From Flammeovirgaceae bacterium UBA2366 (GTDB taxonomy: Bacteria > Bacteroidota > Bacteroidia > Cytophagales > Cyclobacteriaceae), in the NCBI GenBank assembly GCA_002344065.1, contig DDTK01000001.1, positions 4,621-68,620 on the forward strand: DNA of 64,000 bases. Direction: 5' to 3'. Every line of letters begins with the position of its first letter. Position 1 is the first letter of the stretch. A model generated the notes under the pieces. It worked only from the letters and a program-made list of their open reading frames with translations. It was not told where the DNA came from and did not search any database. The position numbers were made by a program, and so were the translations under genes. Of the stretch, positions 52,928 to 61,582 are shown piece after piece.

Positions 52928-53054
52928 TTTACATTTTCAGACAAATCACCCCATAAACCACCCGATTTTCAGTTAAATCGAACGGATTTTGAGTTCTTTG
53001 CACGCGAACATTTTAGAGCAAAAGCCTGTTTTCAACCTTTCAACCTTACGTTCT

Positions 53055-54260
53055 ATGCGCTTTTTATCGGTTATTTTACTTCTGCTTATGGCTTGCTCTG
53101 GTTCAGAAAACACATTGATTCCTACCGGCACCTGGCGGGCCGTGCTTGAATTGCAGGGCCAGAAATTGCCCTTTACGTTCGACCTTGAGAAAAAGGAAGA
53201 TCAGTATGTGGCCTGGATCAGAAATGGGCAGGAAAGACTCTATTTAGATGAGGTTGAAGTAACTGCTGACTCCATCTCCATGAACGTCCATATTTTTGAT
53301 GCGGTATTCAAAGCCGCCATCAAGGGAGGGGAGATGGAAGGGCTTTTCATCATTCAATACGCTGATAATTACCGCGTTCCGTTCAGGGCCACGCACGGAG
53401 CGGACTACCGGTTTGCACCAACCGATACTACAGCTTCTGTTGTGGATTTCTCCGGAAAATATGCAGTGGAGTTTTTTAATGAAACCAATACGGTTAATGC
53501 ACTGGGCATCATTACCCAAAAAGGCAATTACGCAGAAGGCACATTTTTGACCCCTACCGGGGATTACCGTTACCTCGAAGGAAATGTCGTGAACGACACA
53601 CTCTGGCTCAGCGGGTTTGACGGAAATCACCTCTATATCTTCAATGCCGTTAAATCGGGCGATACCCTTTCGGGGATACATTGGCTGGGAAAATCACGGA
53701 ACCGTAAATGGACTGGCCTCAAGGATGATTTAGCCAAACCACCCGCTTCCGAATCACTTACCTATTTAAAAGAGGGAAACACAACCCTGGAATTCACCTT
53801 TCCGGATGTGAACGGAAACTCTGTTTCGCTTCAGGATGAGCGTTTTAAAAACAAAGTTGTGATTGTACAGATACTGGGATCATGGTGCCCGAATTGTATG
53901 GACGAAACCCGCTTTCTAACCGAATGGTATCCGAAAAACAAGGATCGTGGTATTGAAATCATCGGGTTGGCTTATGAACAAAAAGCTGATTTTGATTACG
54001 CCAGCGGAAGGATTAAGAAAATGAAAGAGAAACTAAACGTTCCCTATGACATTCTGATCGCAGGAACCAACGCCAATGCCAGCGAAACGCTTCCTGCTCT
54101 CAATCGGGTAATTGCCTTCCCAACCACTATCTTTGTGGGAAAAGACGGACAAGTAAAACACATTCATACCGGTTTTTCCGGACCGGGAACGGGTGTTTAC
54201 TATGAACAACAACAGGAACGGTTTAATGAAGTGGTTAATATGTTATTAAATAGTCGCTAG
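53055..54260 (+). CDS. TlpA-like thioredoxin-fold lipoprotein
   Basis: From the ATG at 53055 a protein of about 401 residues with a lipoprotein signal (LLLLMAC, Cys near residue 14). A beta-rich N-terminal region (about 20-245) is followed by a thioredoxin-like domain (about 255-395) with the redox motif WCPNC in QILGSWCPNCMDE (about 275-287) and the cis-Pro region VIAFPTTIFV. It probably reduces or isomerises disulfides, or delivers electrons, in the periplasm. The partner is unknown. The stop codon lies inside a palindromic repeat. Confidence 0.85.
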   Translation: MRFLSVILLLLMACSGSENTLIPTGTWRAVLELQGQKLPFTFDLEKKEDQYVAWIRNGQERLYLDEVEVTADSISMNVHIFDAVFKAAIKGGEMEGLFIIQYADNYRVPFRATHGADYRFAPTDTTASVVDFSGKYAVEFFNETNTVNALGIITQKGNYAEGTFLTPTGDYRYLEGNVVNDTLWLSGFDGNHLYIFNAVKSGDTLSGIHWLGKSRNRKWTGLKDDLAKPPASESLTYLKEGNTTLEFTFPDVNGNSVSLQDERFKNKVVIVQILGSWCPNCMDETRFLTEWYPKNKDRGIEIIGLAYEQKADFDYASGRIKKMKEKLNVPYDILIAGTNANASETLPALNRVIAFPTTIFVGKDGQVKHIHTGFSGPGTGVYYEQQQERFNEVVNMLLNSR

Positions 54261-54308
54261 CTGCCAGCTACGAGTCACAAGCTAGTGGCTCATAGCTAGT
54301 AGCTAGCG
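54255..54308. repeat. Imperfect palindrome over the tlpA-like stop codon
   Basis: Arms of 24 bases with about 4 mismatches: CGCTAGCTGCCAGCTACGAG opens the left arm, and the right arm ends in GTAGCTAGCG. The TAG stop of the TlpA-like gene (54258-54260) is in the left arm, and mnmA starts 15 bases after the right arm. Composition resembles the in-frame palindrome at 21267. Confidence 0.6.
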
Positions 54309-54322
54309 GCCTGAATCCAAGC

Positions 54323-55498
54323 ATGAAAAAAAGAGTTGTAGTCGGTTTATCAGGAGGGGTTGATTCCAGCGTAGCGGCTTATTTGTTAAAAGAGCAAGGC
54401 TACGAGGTTATCGGCATGTTCATGAAAAACTGGCATGACGACTCGGTAACGATTTCCAACGAATGCCCCTGGCTTGACGACAGCAACGATGCCATGATTG
54501 TGGCGCAACATCTTGGTATTCCCTTTCAAGCCATTGATCTCAGTAAAGAATATAAAGAGCGCATTGTCGATTACATGTTTGCTGAATACCAGGCCGGACG
54601 CACGCCCAACCCGGATGTACTCTGCAATCGCGAAATCAAATTCGATATATTTTTAAAGGCTGCCCTGAAGCTTGGCGCGGATTACGTGGCCACCGGACAT
54701 TATGCCCGCAGGGAAGAAATTGAAGTAAACGGCAAAAAAGTTTATCGCTTGCTGGCCGGAAAAGACCCGAATAAAGATCAAAGCTATTTTCTTTGTCAGC
54801 TTACGCAGGAGCAATTGTCGAAAGCGCTCTTTCCGGTAGGCGAATTGTTAAAACCGGAAGTGCGCGAAATCGCCACGAAAGCCGGACTGACCACTGCGAA
54901 CAAAAAAGATTCACAAGGCTTGTGTTTCGTTGGCAAAGTGCACCTCCCCGATTTTCTGCAGCAACGCCTGCAACCTAAAAAAGGGAGAGCGATTGTTATT
55001 CCGGAAACGGCAAAGACCTACAGCAACGGCCAGTCGATGAACGATTTGTTCTCCTTGACAAAACCTTATGTTTATCAACAAAGTGAAGGCGAAGTGGTGG
55101 GTGAACATAACGGGGCACATTTTTATACCATCGGTCAGCGTAAAGGGTTGAATATTGGCGGGCAACCCAAGCCGTTGTTTGTGATTGGTACCGATACCGA
55201 GCATAACATTTTGTACATGGGAATGGGTGAAGATCACCCCGGATTGTACCGCAAAGGTTTGTTTGTACCCAATGAAGATGAGCATTGGATTCGCGAAGAT
55301 TTGAAATTATCTGTTGGCGAATCGAAAAAGTTCCTCGCGCGCATTCGTTACCGCCAGCCGCTTGAGCCTTGCACACTCCATAAAAAAGAAGAAGGGTTGT
55401 ATATCATTTTCGAGCGACCACAAAAAGCCATTACCCCCGGCCAGTTTGCTGCTTGGTATGAAGGTGATGAGTTGATTGGATCCGGAGTTATTAGTTGA
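54323..55498 (+). CDS. mnmA: tRNA 2-thiouridylase MnmA
   Basis: A 391-residue enzyme that thiolates U34 of tRNA Lys, Glu and Gln. The PP-loop is GLSGGVDSSVAAYLL (residues 8-22). The two catalytic cysteines are visible in NPDVLCNREIKF (about residue 98) and SQGLCFVGKVHLPDF (about 200). GHYARR and DQSYFL lie between. The C-terminal beta-barrel (YTIGQRKGLNIGG onward) is complete. There is no adjacent sulfur-relay gene. Confidence 0.96.
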   Translation: MKKRVVVGLSGGVDSSVAAYLLKEQGYEVIGMFMKNWHDDSVTISNECPWLDDSNDAMIVAQHLGIPFQAIDLSKEYKERIVDYMFAEYQAGRTPNPDVLCNREIKFDIFLKAALKLGADYVATGHYARREEIEVNGKKVYRLLAGKDPNKDQSYFLCQLTQEQLSKALFPVGELLKPEVREIATKAGLTTANKKDSQGLCFVGKVHLPDFLQQRLQPKKGRAIVIPETAKTYSNGQSMNDLFSLTKPYVYQQSEGEVVGEHNGAHFYTIGQRKGLNIGGQPKPLFVIGTDTEHNILYMGMGEDHPGLYRKGLFVPNEDEHWIREDLKLSVGESKKFLARIRYRQPLEPCTLHKKEEGLYIIFERPQKAITPGQFAAWYEGDELIGSGVIS

Positions 55499-55508
55499 CC
55501 CAGAAATA

Positions 55509-55580
55509 CATTACCGCAAAGACGCGGAGACGCAGAGGAATTAAAGTTCAAAACTTAGCGCCCCTGCGCTAAATTTGTAT
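55509..55580. repeat. CGCAAAGACGC-type dispersed repeat fragment
   Basis: After mnmA the sequence ACCGCAAAGACGCGGAGACG continues with CAGAGG and then AACTTAGCGCCCCTGCGCTAAATTTG, the latter half a short hairpin (TTAGCGC/GCGCTAA). Strings of this GCAAAGACGCNNAGACGCAGAG type are common dispersed repeats in many bacterial genomes. It could serve as an unconventional 3' end for mnmA. Confidence 0.5.
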
Positions 55581-55648
55581 AACCGAAATTTTATTAAAGA
55601 AAATTATTGAGACACAAAGAGTACTCATTTTGTCTTATCTTAGATTTT

Positions 55649-56725
55649 ATGAAACACCTCACACCACTCTTTGCATTACTCCTATTCGCAGCCTGTACAC
55701 CAAACTCCAATCAGGAAGAAAATACATCCTGGCAACTCAGGCCGTTTGTAAAAGTTGATTCCCTCAATCCAGTACTCGAAGCATTGGCTAATACCACATT
55801 TTATTGTCCGGTAAGAAAAGACACCGTGCGTTGGGAAGAGAAAGATGTGTTTAATCCCAGCGCGGTGGTGCGCAATGGAAAAGTATACCTCCTCTACCGT
55901 GCAGAAGATACCGTAGGCAAACATGCGGGCACCTCCCGTCTCGGGCTTGCCGTTAGTGAAGATGGTTTGCATTTCACGCGCATGGCAGAACCGGTATTTT
56001 ATCCAGACGAGGATAGCATGAACATGTATGAATGGGAAGGTGGTGTGGAAGACCCGCGATTGGTGGAGGATGAAAAGGGACGGTATATCCTCACCTACAC
56101 CGCGTACGATGGAAACCTGGCGCGGCTGTGCGTGGCCAGTTCATCGGATTTGATTCACTGGACAAAACACGGGCTTGCGTTTAAAGATCATCCGGAGCTG
56201 TGGTCGAAATCGGGGGCGATTATTACGACCGGGCAGCAAGATCAGTTTGTGGCCACGAAAATCAATAACCACTATTACATGTATTGGGGGGACACGGATA
56301 TTTTTCTGGCTACCTCTGATAACCTGGTGGATTGGACACCGGTGTTTGATGGAGATGAGTTGCTTAAAGTATTTAGTCCACGACCTGGCAAATTCGACAG
56401 CGACCTGGTAGAGCCGGGGCCGCATGCCATGTTACAAGAAGATGGAATTTTGTTGATCTACAACAGCCGGAATAAATTGGAGAAGGGTGATCAGCAATTG
56501 CCCGATGGCAATTATGCAGCGGGGCAAATCTTATTGAATAAAGCGAATCCGGCAGAAGTGTTAAAGCGGTCTGAAAATTATTTTATCACACCCGATAAAG
56601 ATTATGAAATCACCGGGCAGGTAAACAATGTTTGCTTTGTGGAAGGATTGGTGTATCTCAAAAACCGTTGGTTCCTGTATTACGGCACAGCCGATTCAAA
56701 AATAGCGGTGGCTGTAGCGGATTAA
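55649..56725 (+). CDS. GH130-like glycosidase/phosphorylase lipoprotein
   Basis: A protein of about 358 residues with a lipoprotein signal (LLLFAAC, Cys near 15) and a five-bladed beta-propeller of family GH130. Hallmarks are DVFNPSAVVRNGKVYLLYRAED (about residues 68-89), LGLAVSEDGLHF, WEGGVEDPRLVEDEKGRYILTYTAYDG with the catalytic Asp (about 128-155), and LVEPGPHAMLQEDGILLIYNS. GH130 members cleave or phosphorolyse beta-mannosides. The export signal argues for a hydrolase acting outside the cytoplasm, since phosphorolysis needs intracellular phosphate. The ATG at 55649 fits the signal. Confidence 0.85.
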   Translation: MKHLTPLFALLLFAACTPNSNQEENTSWQLRPFVKVDSLNPVLEALANTTFYCPVRKDTVRWEEKDVFNPSAVVRNGKVYLLYRAEDTVGKHAGTSRLGLAVSEDGLHFTRMAEPVFYPDEDSMNMYEWEGGVEDPRLVEDEKGRYILTYTAYDGNLARLCVASSSDLIHWTKHGLAFKDHPELWSKSGAIITTGQQDQFVATKINNHYYMYWGDTDIFLATSDNLVDWTPVFDGDELLKVFSPRPGKFDSDLVEPGPHAMLQEDGILLIYNSRNKLEKGDQQLPDGNYAAGQILLNKANPAEVLKRSENYFITPDKDYEITGQVNNVCFVEGLVYLKNRWFLYYGTADSKIAVAVAD

Positions 56726-56726
56726 A

Positions 56727-57630
56727 TGATGTCGCTCCTACGGAGCTCATAATACCTTTATATTCTCAGCTAATAATATGCCGCTCCTTTGGAGCTCTGT
56801 CTGATTATCTATTGTTACCAGGCTATTAAGATGCCGCTCCTTTTTAGAGCTCTATCTGAAAATCTATTGTTACAAAGCTAATAGGTTGCCGCTCCTATGG
56901 AGCTCTGTCTGAATATCATTGTTGCGAGGTTAACAGGATGCCACTCCTTAGCAGCTTTATCTGAATATCATTTGTTACGAGGCTAATAAATGCCACTTCT
57001 TTTTAGAGCTCTATCTGAAAATCTATTGTTACAAAGCTGATAGGTTGCCGCTCCTATGGAGCTCTCTCTGATTATCATTGTTACGAGGTTAACAGGATGC
57101 CACTCCTTAGCAGCTCTCTGAATATCATTTGTTACGAGGCTAATAAATGCCGCTCCTTTTGGAGCTCTATCTGAAAATCTATTGTTACAAAGCTGATGGG
57201 TTGCCGCTCCTATGGAGCTCTGTCTGATTATCATTGTTACGAGGTTAACAGGATGCCATTCTTAGCAGCTCTATCTGAACATCCATTGTTACGAGGTTAA
57301 TAAATGCCGCTCTTTTGAAGTTCTGTCTGAATATCCATTGTTACGAAGCTAATAAAATGTAGCTCCTTTGACGCACTGTCTGAAAATCTATTGTTCCAAA
57401 ACAAATCGGTTGCCGCTCCTTTGAAGCTCTGTCTGATTATCATTGTTACGAGGCTAATAAAATGTAGCTCCTTTGGCGCACTGTCTGTAAATCTATTGTT
57501 ACAAAACAAATCGGTTGCCGCTCCTTTGAAGCTCTGTCTGAATATTTAAATTACGAGTCCCGGAGGGACGACATCTTATTAGCTAACAGAATTGAATTAT
57601 AGAGTTCCAGCCCCGGAGGGGCGACATCTT
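56727..57630. repeat. Tandem array of about 53-bp units with higher-order structure
   Basis: The roughly 950 bases between the GH130 and DUF502 genes are one minisatellite. Fifteen units begin at 56780, 56833, 56888, 56940, 56992, 57047, 57099, 57149, 57203, 57255, 57306, 57359, 57412, 57464 and 57517 (spacing 50-55). Each carries a GCCGCTCC(N3-5)GGAGCTC-type palindrome, then TCTGAATATC, ATTGTTACGA and a GGCTAATAA stretch. Units group in threes (156-159 bp) in the middle and in twos (105 bp) at the right. The ends are inverted variants: GATGTCGCTCCTACGGAGCT left, AGTCCCGGAGGGACGACATC and GCCCCGGAGGGGCGACATC right. Confidence 0.9.
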
Positions 57631-57673
57631 GACCTATAAATTCTCTTTCACCACCTATGTCAACAGAAATAGC

Positions 57674-58237
57674 TTACTCCCTGGCAAAACCTGAAACCCC
57701 ACCCGACACTACGTACTTCATTGCTACCGGACCAGAAATATTTAGGGGAGTAACCCGATCCCTGGAAATCACAAAATGATCGCCTGAGAAATTATATGCG
57801 TGTGGTAAATAAACGGAGATCATATCTTTCAATCCCAATTCACTCAGGTCGGCTTGTGTTACAAAGCCGATTTGATGAAGATTGTTTTCCTTATTCAAAA
57901 GTACCAGCACGGGCTTGCTGAATTTCTTTTTATCACCCACAAACGCTCCAATCAAATCTTTGATAGAAGAATAAATCAGCTTAACCATGGGTATGCGGTT
58001 CATGCCATGATCAAACCATGTGGAAAATGTTTTGAACGCCAGGTTGGAGGTAAAATAACCAAATACTGTAATAGCCCCCAGAATAATCACAAAACCAAGA
58101 CCCGGATAAGGCAATCCTAAAAGGTTATCCAGCCAGGTGAAAGAGATGTAAATTACATACGCTGTAGCCACTAAGGGCACAATAAACAACATACCGCTAA
58201 AAAAGTAGCGGATAATTTTTCTGAAATTTGTTTCCAT
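57674..58237 (-). CDS. DUF502 family membrane protein
   Basis: A 187-residue protein with two transmembrane helices (about residues 12-33 and 46-66). The conserved soluble part follows, with GYFTSNLAFKTFSTWFDHGMNRIPMVKLIYSSIKDL (about 60-95) and VYLPHAYNFSGDHFVISRDRVTPLNISGPVAMKYVVSGGV (about 138-180). This is the DUF502 pattern; the function is not established. It lies downstream of the nqr terminator and is probably a separate unit. Confidence 0.88.
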   Translation of the reverse strand: METNFRKIIRYFFSGMLFIVPLVATAYVIYISFTWLDNLLGLPYPGLGFVIILGAITVFGYFTSNLAFKTFSTWFDHGMNRIPMVKLIYSSIKDLIGAFVGDKKKFSKPVLVLLNKENNLHQIGFVTQADLSELGLKDMISVYLPHAYNFSGDHFVISRDRVTPLNISGPVAMKYVVSGGVSGFARE

Positions 58238-58246
58238 AGTTTTTAA

Positions 58247-58285
58247 ATTAAAAAGGCTTCCATCCTATTCGGACCGGAAGCCTTT
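58247..58285 (-). terminator. Intrinsic terminator of the nqr operon
   Basis: On the minus strand a perfect 10-bp stem AAAGGCTTCC / GGAAGCCTTT (arms 58276-58285 and 58252-58261) is followed by TTAATTT. It starts 20 bases after the nqrE stop and separates nqr from the DUF502 gene. Confidence 0.75.
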
Positions 58286-58305
58286 GCATTGTGTTAGATA
58301 TTTTC

Positions 58306-58920
58306 TTACAACGAAAAGCCCAGGAAGCTTAAGAAGCCTAATGACATCAATCCTACCAATATAAAGGTGATGCCCAGTCCACGAAGTGGGCCCGGAACGT
58401 TCGAATATTTCATTTTCTCGCGGATACCCGCCAACGCCACAATTGCGAGCAGCCAGCCAATGCCTGAACCTAATCCAAACACGGTTGCTTCCGGCAAGGT
58501 ATACGATCGGCCGATCATGAACAGTGCACCACCCAAGATAGCGCAGTTTACGGCAATCAACGGAAGGAAGATACCGAGTGAACCATACAGGGCCGGTGAA
58601 AATTTCTCAATCGCCATTTCCGTTAACTGTACCATAGAGGCAATTACGGCAATGAATACAATAAATTGCAAAAAGGTCAGGTCAATGGTAGCCAGTTCAG
58701 GGCTGATCCATGCCAATGACCCTTGATTCAAAATATGGTTTTGAATCAACCAGTTAATGGGTACCGTAAAGCCCAATACAAACACAACGGCCACACCCAA
58801 TCCAAAAGCAGTTTTTACTTTTTTGGATACGGCAAGGTATGAACACATGCCCAGGAAGTAGGCAAAGATCATGTTGTCAATAAAAATGGAGCGTACGCCT
58901 ATGCTGATAAGATTTTCCAT
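58306..58920 (-). CDS. nqrE: Na+-translocating NADH:quinone reductase subunit E
   Basis: A 204-residue membrane subunit with six helices. It pairs with NqrD and shares a 2Fe-2S site through the conserved Cys residues (GMCSYLAVS at about 25-33 and VNCAILGGALFM at about 115-126). It is the last gene before the terminator; a canonical nqrF should follow here and does not. It starts 12 bases after nqrD. Confidence 0.95.
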   Translation of the reverse strand: MENLISIGVRSIFIDNMIFAYFLGMCSYLAVSKKVKTAFGLGVAVVFVLGFTVPINWLIQNHILNQGSLAWISPELATIDLTFLQFIVFIAVIASMVQLTEMAIEKFSPALYGSLGIFLPLIAVNCAILGGALFMIGRSYTLPEATVFGLGSGIGWLLAIVALAGIREKMKYSNVPGPLRGLGITFILVGLMSLGFLSFLGFSL

Positions 58921-58932
58921 AATTCCTCTTGA

Positions 58933-59595
58933 TTAACCTTCGCGATAACCGTTAAGTGAACGTTGAACCCAAATGATGATACCCACCACAATACAGGCAC
59001 CGGCCGGTAACAACAACAATCCGTTTCCGGGATATTTAAGTCCGATGGATTCAAAAACCTTAAATCCAAAAATTGCGCCTGAACCAAGTAACTCACGGAA
59101 GAAAGCCACAATCATGAGGATGATTCCATAGCCCAAACCGTTACCGAGGGCATCCATAAAGGACGGACCGATTTTGTTACCCATTGAAAATGCTTCCAAA
59201 CGACCCATCACTATACAGTTGGTGATGATCAATCCCACGAACACCGAAAGCTGTTTCGAAATATCATAAACAAACGCTTTCAACACCTGGTCAACCAAAA
59301 TCACAAACGTTGCAATTACGGCCAGCTGCACCACAATACGAATACGAGAAGGTATCGTGTTGCGCAACGCAGAAATTACCATGCTTGATGCAATCAATAC
59401 CACCACCAAACTTACCGCCATGGTAAAGGCAGGTTTCATTTGTGTGGTTACCGCCAGGGCCGAACAAATGCCCAACACCTGAACAGTAATCGGGTTGTCG
59501 ATATCCAACGGGTTGGAAACAAGCTTGCGGTTCTTTTTCGAGAACAGCGGTTCGCTCTTTTTTACTTCTTTTACTTCAGCTACTTCCGTACTCAT
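58933..59595 (-). CDS. nqrD: Na+-translocating NADH:quinone reductase subunit D
   Basis: A 220-residue subunit with six helices: NPITVQVLGICSALAVTTQM (about residues 34-53) and ITNCIVMGRLEAFS (about 123-136) contain the two conserved cysteines. The N-terminal 30 residues are charged and longer than in Vibrio NqrD. It lies 2 bases after nqrC. Confidence 0.95.
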   Translation of the reverse strand: MSTEVAEVKEVKKSEPLFSKKNRKLVSNPLDIDNPITVQVLGICSALAVTTQMKPAFTMAVSLVVVLIASSMVISALRNTIPSRIRIVVQLAVIATFVILVDQVLKAFVYDISKQLSVFVGLIITNCIVMGRLEAFSMGNKIGPSFMDALGNGLGYGIILMIVAFFRELLGSGAIFGFKVFESIGLKYPGNGLLLLPAGACIVVGIIIWVQRSLNGYREG

Positions 59596-59597
59596 AG

Positions 59598-60392
59598 TTA
59601 CTTCGTTTCGTCTGATGATTCTGTTTCTGTTTTTTCAGCTACTGGTTCTTCAACCACCTCTTCTGCTTTCGCGGAAGCACTACCGGCCTTCACCCGCTTC
59701 AGGTAATTTTCATATAACGAAAGGTAACCCGACAACATGGTGTTAACACCTTTCGCGGTTAGTGTAGCGCCTGACATACCGTCAACCTTGTGCATATCAT
59801 CGGTGTAGTCAACGCCTTCTCCTTTCATCATGGTAACGGCAACCAACGTTGCGCCATCATAAATGGACTTTCCTTTATAGCGATCCTGAATATCTTTTGA
59901 GTCGATGCGAGCACCCAGGCCCGGAGTTTCTGCCTTGTGCTGAAATGACACACCTTGAATGGTATTCATATCTTCCTGCAAGGCCACAAATCCCCAGATG
60001 TTATCCCACAATCCAAAGCCAAACACAGGCAACACCACGAAATCAATTTTATCGGGATTGGATTCATTGCGAAACTCATAGACTGGCAGCTTACGCTGAT
60101 CGGCAGGCTTCTTGTATTCGGCTAACACCACCACATCAGCAGCGTTTACGCCCTCTATTACGTTGCCTTTCGAGTCAACCACAAACGATTTAACCTTCTT
60201 GGCATACTCGCCTTCAATATTAGTGTTTTTGTCCACCACCATTACGGTGCCCAGGATGTTTTTCTTCTGCTCCAGGGCAATGTTTGCCTGTTGGCGATCT
60301 TTCAATCCTTCGGAAGCAAGCGCCAACAAACCACCACACACTACCGTGAGTGCAGCGGCATATAATACGATGTATAAATTAGACTGTCGCAC
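59598..60392 (-). CDS. nqrC: Na+-translocating NADH:quinone reductase subunit C
   Basis: A 264-residue subunit with one N-terminal transmembrane helix (about residues 6-25) and a periplasmic FMN domain. The covalent flavin site is the Thr in DGMSGATLTAKGV (about residues 208-220). The start is GTG at 60392, overlapping nqrB by 14 bases; the transmembrane helix begins immediately, so no later start is suitable. The C-terminus has an extra Glu/Val-rich tail (EEVVEEPVAEKTE). Confidence 0.94.
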   Translation of the reverse strand: MRQSNLYIVLYAAALTVVCGGLLALASEGLKDRQQANIALEQKKNILGTVMVVDKNTNIEGEYAKKVKSFVVDSKGNVIEGVNAADVVVLAEYKKPADQRKLPVYEFRNESNPDKIDFVVLPVFGFGLWDNIWGFVALQEDMNTIQGVSFQHKAETPGLGARIDSKDIQDRYKGKSIYDGATLVAVTMMKGEGVDYTDDMHKVDGMSGATLTAKGVNTMLSGYLSLYENYLKRVKAGSASAKAEEVVEEPVAEKTETESSDETK

Positions 60393-61581
60393 GGCTTAAT
60401 CTGCGTTTTTTGTTTGCACTTACTACAACATAATCAATCAATGGCGCCATTACGTTCATGAATAAAATCGCCAGCATAATACCTTCCGGGTAAGCCGGGT
60501 TAAACACCCGAATTAAAACCGTTAGTAAACCAATAAGCAATCCGTAAACCCATTTACCGGCCTCGGTCTGTGTTGCCGTTACCGGATCGGTAGCCATAAA
60601 AACAGCTCCGAAAGCCAAGCCACCGATTACCAGGTGATAATGTGCAGGCATAGCCATGAATTCATTTACAGCAATAAGGTTCAGGAAAGCACCCATACCC
60701 CATGCACCTAAAAACACTCCGGCAATTATTTTCCAGCTACCTACTCCGGTAGCGATCAGAATAAAGGCACCAATCAAACACATAAGTGTTGAGGTCTCAC
60801 CGATGCATCCAGGCATAAAACCAAAAAACATATTGCTAAAACTGTAGAGATTATCTGCCCAGCCTGCACCAAATGAATTAAAGACCTGCACCACGCTCTC
60901 TCCTTCGGCTGAGGCTTGCGCAGCTACAGCCAAGGGAGTAGCACCGGAATAGGCTGCTACTGTTTTGGCACCTGCCGGAAGATAGGTCCACACCTCACCG
61001 GAAATTTGTAACGGGTAAGCAAAGTACAAGAACGCACGCGCAGTAAGAGCCACGTTTAAAATATTCATCCCTGTTCCGCCAAAAGCTTCTTTCGCAATGA
61101 CCACCGCAAAAATGCTGGCCACTGCAACTTGCCAAAGTGGAATATCCGGAGGCATAACCAATGGAATAAGCATACCCGTTACCAGATAACCTTCATTTAA
61201 GGGGTGCTTGCGAAGAACAACAAAAACAACTTCTACCAATCCTCCAGCCACATAAGCAACCAAAACAATAGGTAGTACCTGAATTAAGCCAACAGTAATA
61301 ATCTCACCTGCTGTTGCTGCCTGACCTAACGCCAGAAAATGCTGATAGCCCACATTCCAAACGCCAAAGGCAAGACAGGGAATCATGGCAATCACCACCG
61401 TCATCATCATGCGTTTCAAATCAACGGCATCACGTACTTGAGCTCCACGGACAGCCGTAACGGTGTTGGGTGAATAATTGAATGTGTCAAAAGCTTCAAA
61501 CAGGTAGAAGTACTTATGATACTTCCCTCCCTTTTCAAAGTTGTGTTTGGCTTTATCTAATGTATCGCGTAAAAACTTCAT
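60379..61581 (-). CDS. nqrB: Na+-translocating NADH:quinone reductase subunit B
   Basis: A 400-residue integral membrane subunit holding FMN, riboflavin and the Na+ path. The covalent FMN Thr lies in AYSGATPLAVAA (about residues 208-219). FGGTGMNILNVALTARAFLYFAYP (about 167-190) and FMATDPVTATQTEAGKWVYG (about 327-346) are conserved. About ten helices. It starts 1 base after nqrA ends. Confidence 0.96.
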   Translation of the reverse strand: MKFLRDTLDKAKHNFEKGGKYHKYFYLFEAFDTFNYSPNTVTAVRGAQVRDAVDLKRMMMTVVIAMIPCLAFGVWNVGYQHFLALGQAATAGEIITVGLIQVLPIVLVAYVAGGLVEVVFVVLRKHPLNEGYLVTGMLIPLVMPPDIPLWQVAVASIFAVVIAKEAFGGTGMNILNVALTARAFLYFAYPLQISGEVWTYLPAGAKTVAAYSGATPLAVAAQASAEGESVVQVFNSFGAGWADNLYSFSNMFFGFMPGCIGETSTLMCLIGAFILIATGVGSWKIIAGVFLGAWGMGAFLNLIAVNEFMAMPAHYHLVIGGLAFGAVFMATDPVTATQTEAGKWVYGLLIGLLTVLIRVFNPAYPEGIMLAILFMNVMAPLIDYVVVSANKKRRLSRATV

Positions 61582-61582
61582 A

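Noticed and set aside
56983..57509. Two minus-strand ORFs (83 and 70 codons) inside the repeat array
   Set aside because: They only translate the repeat units (CNNRFSD... periodic) and have no independent coding signal.
56727..57630. CRISPR array
   Set aside because: Repeats are 50-55 bp head to tail with the whole unit conserved, including the would-be spacer. There are no unique spacers and no cas genes.
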